The notes under the pieces were generated by a model that was given only the letters and a program-made list of their open reading frames with translations, did no database searches and was not told where the DNA came from. From contig CM028335.1 in the NCBI GenBank assembly GCA_016647705.1, positions 40,120,712 through 40,184,711 on the forward strand: a stretch of 64,000 nucleotides of DNA, written 5' to 3'. Below, one piece after another: positions 57,079-64,000 of the stretch (positions are counted from its first letter, which is position 1; each line of letters opens with the position of its first letter). This stretch comes from Eucommia ulmoides. Lineage: Eukaryota > Streptophyta > Magnoliopsida > Garryales > Eucommiaceae. A program made the position numbers and the translations under genes.

Positions 57079-57466
57079 TGATAGACCATCAATTAGGTAC
57101 ACACCTATGCACGATGCAAGAGAGGAAACGACAGTTACTAATTACCTTGATTAACAAAGTATTTTGGGAAAGATGTTGGGCGAGAATAGGAAAGCTCTAT
57201 CAGTCATAATTTCCTAGTTAATAATTACCTTGTATGGTAATCTGGGTAATTATAGGGAGGAGTCTTATATGGTAATAGGTAAGCAATTAAAGGGGCACTA
57301 GGGAGTGTGTAGGGGATATCGAGAATTAATTTGTATTGAGCTTAGGCTCCGGGAGAGAACCAGATCTCTCGAATACCTAGGGTGTTTGTTTGTCTCTTTG
57401 ATTTCAACAAAATACACATCTTTTCCATCTCAATCTGTTAATTTCTCGTTACCACTAAAGCTAGGT
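57079..57466 (+). repeat. 5' LTR of gypsy element
   Basis: About 388 bp, starting TGATAGACCATCAATTAGG. It has the uninterrupted form of the site that carries the MITE in the other LTR (CAGTTACTAATTACC near 57131-57145). Confidence 0.9.
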
Positions 57467-57486
57467 TCTGGGCCTGTGGTGACAAT

Positions 57487-58850
57487 GATGGATGCTAGGG
57501 TTGAAATAGTAGAAGGAGCCATGAACACAGTGCAAAAGGAGTTAGGAGTAATCAAAAAGTAAATGATGAAAATACCTATCCTGGAGCAAGGGCTCGCGAC
57601 ATTGGCTGGAAAAATAAACCAACTTCTTAAGGTTCAGAACGAAACGGCGCGAGAAAGTGAAGCCCAGGGCCAAAATCAATTCGACAACGAGATTTAGGCA
57701 ATCGAGGAGACCGAACGACATCGCAAGGCGGCGGGACGACGTGCGCCGACATCAGCGAGGGCATCGGACCAGGCGAGCGACGCCGCCGACAAGATATGGG
57801 CGATCGAAGAGTGCGAAAGACATCTCGAGGCTGCCGGACGATGTCTGACGGCGTCAATGAGGGCACCAGAACAGGTGAACAACACCGTTGACGCGATCTA
57901 GGCGATCGAAAAACGAGGGCGACGTCGCGAGGCTGCGGGACGACATGCGACGATTGCGGCGAAGGTGTTGGAGCAGGCGAGCGCCGCCGCCGACAGCTGC
58001 CATGGCAGGGAATGGACACCGGCTGCGCAATGGGACCTCCGACCTAGAAGAATCGAACTCTCCTCCTTTGATGGAGAGAACCCCGACGACGAGATACTAA
58101 AGGCGGAGAGATACTTTGCCTTGCACCGCTTGACCAACGCAGAGAAGCTAGTGACGGTCATCATCAGCTTTGAAGGAGAAGCTCTGGTCTAGTTTGGATG
58201 GGAGAACAAGAGAAGGCCATTCCTGAGTTAGGAGGAACTCAAATCGTAGCTCCTATTGCGGTTTCGATCTCTTCCCGATGGCTCAAGATATGAGGAGTTT
58301 CTGGTTCTTAGGCAAAGTGGAACAGTGAGGGACTATAGAAGAAGGTTTGAGCAATTGGCCTCAACATTAGAAGACCTCTCTGAACAAGTGTTGGAGTCCA
58401 CATTCATAAATGAGCTAAGGAGTGACATTAGGGCTGAGTTGAAGGTATTGGGCCCAAATGGGCTTGAAAGTGTTGTGAACCTGGCAATGAAAATTGACCC
58501 GAAAAATTTCGAGCTCAAGGGTAAACGGGCCTCAATTGGGCCTGTTTAGTCACGTGGGCCTGGGCACTCTAATTACCCACCTGTCAAAACTCCAGCGGGA
58601 TGAAGCACTACGACAGTGGAAACCACGGCTCCAACAAAGGCTCACGAAGGGGGAGGATTTCGAAGATTAACGGAGGCGGAATTGCAATATAAGCGAGATT
58701 GTGGCCTTTGTTATAAATGTGACAAAAAAAATTCACCAGGACATCGTTGCAAAAAGCAAGAAGTACAAGTGGTTCTGTTCCAAGAATATGAAACGGAGAC
58801 ACAAGTGGCAGAAGATGAGGTTCAAGAATAGGAATAGGAGACCACGCTGG
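57487..58850 (+). pseudogene. gypsy gag region with zinc knuckle
   Basis: Begins near MMDARVEIVEGAMNTVQKEL. Next comes an Arg/Ala-rich stretch, then the retrotransposon gag domain (SGTVRDYRRRFEQLASTLED, FINELRSDIRAELKV). A CX2CX4HX4C knuckle (CYKCDKKNSPGHRC) lies near 58710. Fossil, broken. Confidence 0.85.
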
Positions 58851-58902
58851 TGGAAGTGGAAGAAGCTGAAAATCAAGTGGTAAAGGTGTCCTTAAATTCA
58901 GG

Positions 58903-59904
58903 GTGGGACTCACCTCGCCCAAAACGCTCAAACTGGTGGGCGACATTAGTAACCAGAAGGTGGTCGTACTTATTGACAGTGGGGCATCACATAATTTTAT
59001 CTCCAACAAGCTTGTATCAGTTTTGAAGCTCCTTATCACTAATACGAAACCTTACGGGGCAATTTTGGAAATAGGCTCAGCCACCAAAACTCAAGGGATA
59101 TGCCGAGGAGTAGGCCTAATTTTACAAGGGGTAGAGACAGTAGAAGACTTTCTACCTCTGGATCTAGGTAGTACTGACGACATCCTAAGAATTCAAGGGT
59201 TTGAGACTTTGGGGGTGACTCACATTAATTGGAAGACTCACTCTATGAAATTCAATGTGGGAAATACACCAGTAAGTTTACAAGAGGATCCCTCTCTGCA
59301 CAAAACACGGGTATCACTCAAAGCCATGTTTCGCACCATTAGACATGAAGGATGTGGGTATGTGGTGGAGCTTGGCGTTGTAGGGGTTATCAAAGAAGAG
59401 AAGGTTGCTATTCCTCATGAGATCCAGGCAGTATTAGAAAATTACAAGGAAGTGTTTGAGATGCCCATGGAATTACCACCTTTCCGTGGAAAAGAGCATG
59501 CCATCACCTTAAAAGAGAGGACCTCACCTACCAACGTACGCCCTTACCGTTATCCTCAGGTGCAAAAGGAAGAGATTGAGCGATTAGTACGGGAAATGTT
59601 GGGGGCCAAGATCATACAGCTCAGTGTGAGCCCATTTTTAAGCCCGGTCTTACTAGTAAAAAAGAAAGACAGAAGCTGGAGATTCCATGTGGACTATCGT
59701 GTCCTGAACAGGGAGACTCTGGCCGACAAATTTCCCATACCAGTAATCGATGAGTTGCTGGATGAGTTACATGGAGCGACAATGTTCTCCAAGCTTGATT
59801 TGAAATCCCTAATCAGATCCGAGTACGGCCCGAGGATGTCCCCAAAACGGCTTTTAAAACCCATGAAGGTCATTACGAGTTATTGCTCATGCCGTTTGGG
59901 ATAA
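58903..59904 (+). pseudogene. gypsy protease and reverse transcriptase start
   Basis: VVVLIDSGASHNFIS near 58960 is the aspartic protease. EHAITLKERTSPTNVRPYRY, KKKDRSWRFHVDYRVLN and [18 protein letters not shown] are reverse transcriptase blocks. Fossil. Confidence 0.92.
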
Positions 59905-59970
59905 CTAATGCACCCACAATATTTCAAGCACTCATGAATCAGGTCTTTCGTCCACACACTTCGTCACTTT

Positions 59971-60790
59971 GTGTTAGTATTTTTTGATGACATCTTAGTA
60001 TACAGTCGTAGTATGGCGGAACATGCACACCACTTTATGGTGGTCTTACAGCTTCTCGCCAAGCACCGGCTATATGCAAACCACAAGAAGTGCTCCTTTG
60101 CTTGTACCCCTTTGGAATATTTGGGATACGTTATATCAGGTGACGGCATAGAGGTGGACAATTCCAAAATACAAGCCATGCTCGAGTGGCCATTACCGCA
60201 GTCAATTCGAGAGTTGCGAGGCTTTCTGGGACTTACAAGTTATTATCGTAAGTTTGTCAAGGGGTATGCGTCGATTGCGAGGCCTCTTACAGAGCAATTA
60301 AAGAAAGATCGCTTCGGGCGGAACACGGCAGCTATGGAGGCATTTGAGGCTCTTAAAAAAGCTATGACCAGGGTTCCTGTTTTAGCCCTCCCAAACTTCA
60401 CCAAACCATTGGTCATTGAAATCGATGCATCTGGGTATGGGTTAGGTGCCGTATTGATGAAAGAACAACGACATGTGGCTTACCATAGCCAAATGTTAGG
60501 GCAATGGGCGAAGCTGCGTTCGATCTATGAAAAGGAATTAATGGCTATTGTCTTAGCCATCGGCGGCCCTAGCTGCTTGGGAGGAAATTCCTAGTTCGCA
60601 CTGATCAACAAAGTTTGAAACACTTATTAGGGCAGCGAATCGTGGCACCAGACTATCAAAAATGGATGGCCAAGCTACTGGGATATAACTTTGAAATTCA
60701 ATATAAACCAGGTGCAAGCAACAAGGTAGCTGACGCATTGTCAAGGGTACTACCTCCTCCGGAGTTAAACCAGCTTGTTGGCATACAATA
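59971..60790 (+). pseudogene. gypsy reverse transcriptase end and RNase H
   Basis: [20 protein letters not shown] carries the F-x-DD active-site segment. LRGFLGLTSYYRKFVKGYAS and VIEIDASGYGLGAVLMKE mark the connection and RNase H. Fossil. Confidence 0.93.
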
Positions 60791-60904
60791 GTTAGATTGG
60801 GAGACATTGCAACGAGAAATTGATAGAGATGAATTTTTAACAAAAGTTAAGGGTGATCTGCGACAGGGAAGAGTGCGAGCTACAGGATTTTCCTTAGAAA
60901 ATGA

Positions 60905-62230
60905 TTGGGTTTGCTACAAGGGACATTTGATGTTGCCCAAAAATTCCACCCTATGACCCTACTACCTTTTATTCTGAAGGAGTATCACTCATCTCCTATG
61001 GGTGGCCATTCCGGGGAAGAACGCACTTATAGGAGAATAGCCGCTGATTTTTTCTGGGTAGGCATGCGCAGGGGCGTTTCCAAGTAGATGCAGCAGTGTA
61101 ATGTGTGTCAAAGAAACAAATCTATGTTCATGTCGTCGGCAGGGTTGCTACAGCCCCTGGCTTTACCTAACCAGGTATGGGAGGATTTAATCATGGATTT
61201 TATAGAAGGGCTGCCCAAGTCAGAAGGTATGGATACGATACTAGTGGTGATTGAGTTGACCAAACATGCCCACTTCTTGCCCTTGAAACACTTGTTTACA
61301 GCTCGGACAGTGGCAGAGCTATTCCTTCGAGAAATCATGCGCCTGCATGAGAGCCTTAACACTATCATCTCTGATCGCGACAAAAAATTTCTGAGTATTT
61401 TTGGAAAGAATTATTTCGCCTACAGGGATCAGAGTTGCGCCGTAGTACAACTTATCATCCTCAAACAAACGGGCTATCTGAAGTGGTAAACCGCTACTTA
61501 AAGACATATTTACGATGTCAGGTCACGGAGAAACTGAGGGTTTGGTGCAAATGGTTAGCCTGGGCGGAATATTGGTATAATACCACGTACCATAACACCA
61601 TTAATTATACTCCTTTCAAAGCACTCTACGGGCGGGATCTGGCACCCCTCATCCGTTACAAAATTGGGGGTACTTCGGTCTCTTCAGTAGAGCGGCTCTT
61701 GCAAGATCATGACGCCCAGTTAGACGAGCTCAAAATGCATCTCTTGCGTGCTCAGCAAAAGATGAAGTCCATGGCCAATGCAAGCGACGAGATGAAGAGT
61801 TTGAGGTTGGGGAGAAGATTTTCATAAAGTTACACCCTTATCGACAGAAATCCTTGGCAACACAACACAACGAAAAACTCGCTCCACATTTCTATGGACC
61901 ATTTGAAATTCAGGCTCGTGTGGGCACAGTGGCGTACAAGTTGTCCTTACCTCCCAACTCATTCATCCACCCAGTCTTTCATGTATCCCAGCTTCGCCGA
62001 GCCCATGAGGTGACCAATTCTTCTCCCCTCTTGCCACCACAATTGTCGCTTGACCTGGAATTGTTAGCATAGTTTGCTGAAGTTCTTGGAGTGCGTAATC
62101 TGGACATTGGTGGTACTACTCTTGTTGAAGTTATGAGCCAATGAAAAGATTTGCCACAGTTTGAGGCCACTTGGGAGAAATTTGAAACCATTCAGCAACA
62201 GTTTCCCCTTGAGGACAAGGTGAAAGTTTG
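60905..62230 (+). pseudogene. gypsy integrase with chromodomain-like tail
   Basis: YHSSPMGGHSGEERTYRRIA and CNVCQRNKS give the HHCC finger. WEDLIMDFIEGLPKSEGMDT and the later YHPQTNGLSEVVNRYLKTYL are core blocks. AYKLSLPPNSFIHPVFHVSQ leads into the chromodomain-like end. Fossil. Confidence 0.9.
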
Positions 62231-62242
62231 GGCGACGGGTAA

Positions 62243-63205
62243 TGATAGACCACTAATGAGGTACACCTATGCACGGCGCAAGAAAGAAAACGACAGTTAC
62301 TAAGGCCCCGTTTGGTTAGTGTTCCCAACCAAACCCAACCCAACCCAACCCAACCCAAAAATTCTGAGTTTGATTTTTGGGAACGCGTTTAGCAAATACA
62401 AAACTCAACCCAACCCAACTCAAAAAATAGGAATTGATTCTCAAAATGTTAAGGAAATGAGAAACAAAAAAAACTTATTTGTTTTTTTAGCCAAAAAACT
62501 TAACCCAAAATTCTCAACTCCGGCCACTGTCCGACGACCACCCACCGCTGGTCACTGTCCCCCGCCGCCGTCCGACTACCGTCGCCAGCCACTTCCGGCG
62601 ACCGTCGCCGGACACCATGCGTCGCCGTCCGTCCGCCGCCACCGGCCGGCCATTTGACACCACCCGCCGGCGCCGGCGTCCGGCCGCCGCCAAACACAAA
62701 AAAAAATTCAAAAAAAATAATTAGTTTTAAGATAAAATCGTTACCAAATACATTCTGTTCTCAGCACAAAACAAAAATTGTCGTTACCAAACACAATTCT
62801 GTTCCCAAAATTCTCAACTCAACCCAACCCATTCCAGTTGAGTTCAGAAAAGTGGGAACACTAACCAAACGCCACCTAATTACCTTGATTTACGAAGTAT
62901 TTTGGGAAAAATGTTGGGTAAGAATAGGAAAACTCTACCAGCCATAATTAGCTAGTTAATAATTACCTTGTATGGTAATCTGGGTAATTATGGAGAAGAG
63001 TCTTATATGGTGATAGGTAAGCAATAAAAAGGGCACTGGGGAGTGTGTAGAGGATATCGAGAATTAATTTGTATTGAGCTTTGGGTCTGGGAGAGAACTA
63101 GGTCTCTCGAATACCTAGGGTGTTTGTTTGTCTCTTTGATTTTAATGAAATACACATTTTTTCCCTCTCAACCTGTTAATTTCTCGTTACCACTAAACCT
63201 AGGTA
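62243..63205 (+). repeat. 3' LTR of gypsy element (contains a MITE)
   Basis: Aligns with 57079-57466 except for the insertion at 62304-62876. Starts TGATAGACCACTAATGAGG and ends CTAGGTA before the GCATC duplication. Confidence 0.92.
62304..62876. mobile_element. Tourist/PIF-Harbinger-type MITE in the gypsy 3' LTR
   Basis: 573 bp with inverted ends: GGCCCCGTTTGGTTAGTG at the left, and GGTGGCGTTTGGTTAGTG as the reverse complement of the right. TAA flanks both sides (62301-62303 and 62877-62879). The 5' LTR shows the empty site with a single TAA, proving a 3-bp target duplication. AACCCAACCC words occur inside both ends, and the core (62520-62695) is very GC-rich. Same structural design as 34196-34771. 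Confidence 0.93.
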
Positions 63206-63210
63206 GCATC

Positions 63211-64000
63211 CCATGCAATTTATTTCGATCAGCCTTGTGACAATTTTGGATCAATATGAGAACTGACGAAAATGACAGTTAACATTTAAGTTGAAGAATC
63301 AAAGAAACTACTTTGCAATTTCATTCATAACAAGTTATGACAAGTCTATAAAGAGATAAATGAGGTTTAATTGGAGTAAATATGGTATATCAAATTGCCA
63401 ATGATGTACTTTTCACATGCTCCACAACAAGCAGAGTGCCCAAGGTTACCACATTGCAAGGTTAGGGGAGGGTAAAATATACACAACCTTACCCCCATAC
63501 AAGGAGAGGCTATATTATATCCATTGATCTGAGGCCATGAAGCCACGTCATAACAAAGCCTTCTTAATGCTATTACATAAAGGGTCCTGGCACACTCAAG
63601 ACATTTACCAAATATAAAGCTCAAACCAATGACTCCAAAACAATAGATTCCCAAAGTTCTTGCATTTTAAGTTCAAATATAAGGTACTAGTCTGGAAGCT
63701 GGCCGTGAAGAATAAAATTGACATTTTGCATGTGACATTCACAAATTGAAAGAATAGATTGATCCACATGGGAGGAATAATGTTCGAGATACTATGTTCT
63801 AGGAGCAAACATGCCTACAAAGTTATTTGACTTCTGCAATTTCCACTACCCAGGGAAGAAAATATTATCACCTTTCTTTCCTCGACATATCCCATATAAA
63901 AAGAAAATTGGTTGAAACCGGAAGGAAAAAAATCCAAAACCAATAATAATGTAAAACAATGAAAGCAAATCTAGGGACTGTAGACATTTCTAACAAGTAT
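63211..64000. other. No gene recognised
   Basis: Sequence right of the gypsy element, probably still PBA1 intron or upstream flank. No exon of that gene (ADSR-type or SDYVRYF-type motifs) was found. Confidence 0.45.

Larger units (their letters stand above)
57079..63205 (+). mobile_element. Ty3/gypsy chromovirus-type LTR retrotransposon (broken)
   Basis: 5' LTR 57079-57466, 3' LTR 62243-63205 (with a MITE inside). A 5-bp duplication GCATC flanks the element (57074-57078 and 63206-63210; the match extends to TAGCATC). Order is gag, zinc knuckle, protease, reverse transcriptase, RNase H, integrase, as in gypsy. After the integrase, VFHVSQLRRAH and a 'LPQFEATWE' stretch near 62140-62180 match the chromodomain tail of chromoviruses. 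Short LTRs suggest the Reina group, though Tekay is possible. LTRs differ by about 9% (some 30 of 330 aligned bases), suggesting a few million years. The coding region has many breaks. Confidence 0.93.

Noticed and set aside
57657-58164. Overlapping Arg-rich frames on both strands
   Set aside because: Shadows of the GC-rich Arg/Ala stretch in the gypsy gag region.

Overview
The window is nuclear DNA of a flowering plant, most likely a eudicot. It is AT-rich and has two ordinary host genes with GT-AG introns. Most of the rest is transposable-element sequence: Ty1/copia and Ty3/gypsy LTR elements, solo LTRs, an RTE-type LINE, Mutator-like and hAT elements and short TWA-type MITEs. I see no rRNA, no CRISPR array and no prokaryotic gene organisation. 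The species cannot be named from this sequence.

Host genes. The last nine coding exons of a villin (VLN4/VLN5 type, + strand, 11026-14827) encode the end of the gelsolin repeats and the complete C-terminal headpiece. They include an 11-base micro-exon. The last five coding exons of the 20S proteasome beta-1 subunit (PBA1, - strand, 43709 down to 37515) encode the C-terminal two thirds of that protein. The two genes converge, with about 22.7 kb between their stop codons. Neither has its 5' exons in the window, so 1-11025 and 43710-64000 are best read as large transposon-filled introns, or as flanks of truncated genes.

Layout. 1-1605: minus-strand RTE LINE. 2830-8214: copia element 1, with a solo LTR (5270-6131) inside. 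11026-15400: villin, with a microsatellite and a possible SINE in its introns. 15400-22000: decayed repeats, a GT-rich tract and a tandem hairpin array. 22014-22647: 5' part of a hAT transposase. 22766-27929: large Mutator-like element with long inverted ends, which contains a fold-back element (26759-27325). 28167-31467: two neighbouring elements of one 9-bp-TSD family, the larger split by a solo LTR (30103-30893). 34196-34771: MITE. 36060-37330: LTR-like relic. 37515-43709: PBA1, with a Mutator-like element in one intron and a hAT element in another. About 45000-55821: old copia element of SIRE/Maximus type, split by the younger copia element 2 (49565-54107). 57079-63205: Ty3/gypsy chromovirus with a MITE in its 3' LTR. 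63211-64000: nothing recognised.

History. Six insertions have exact target-site duplications, and two more are near-exact, so their order can be read from nesting and LTR divergence. The copia 2 LTRs differ by about 3%. Those of copia 1 and the gypsy element differ by about 9%. The SIRE-like element is older than its copia 2 insert. All LTR elements are fossils with broken coding regions. The PBA1 and villin exons in the window are open with usable splice sites, so the host genes look functional.
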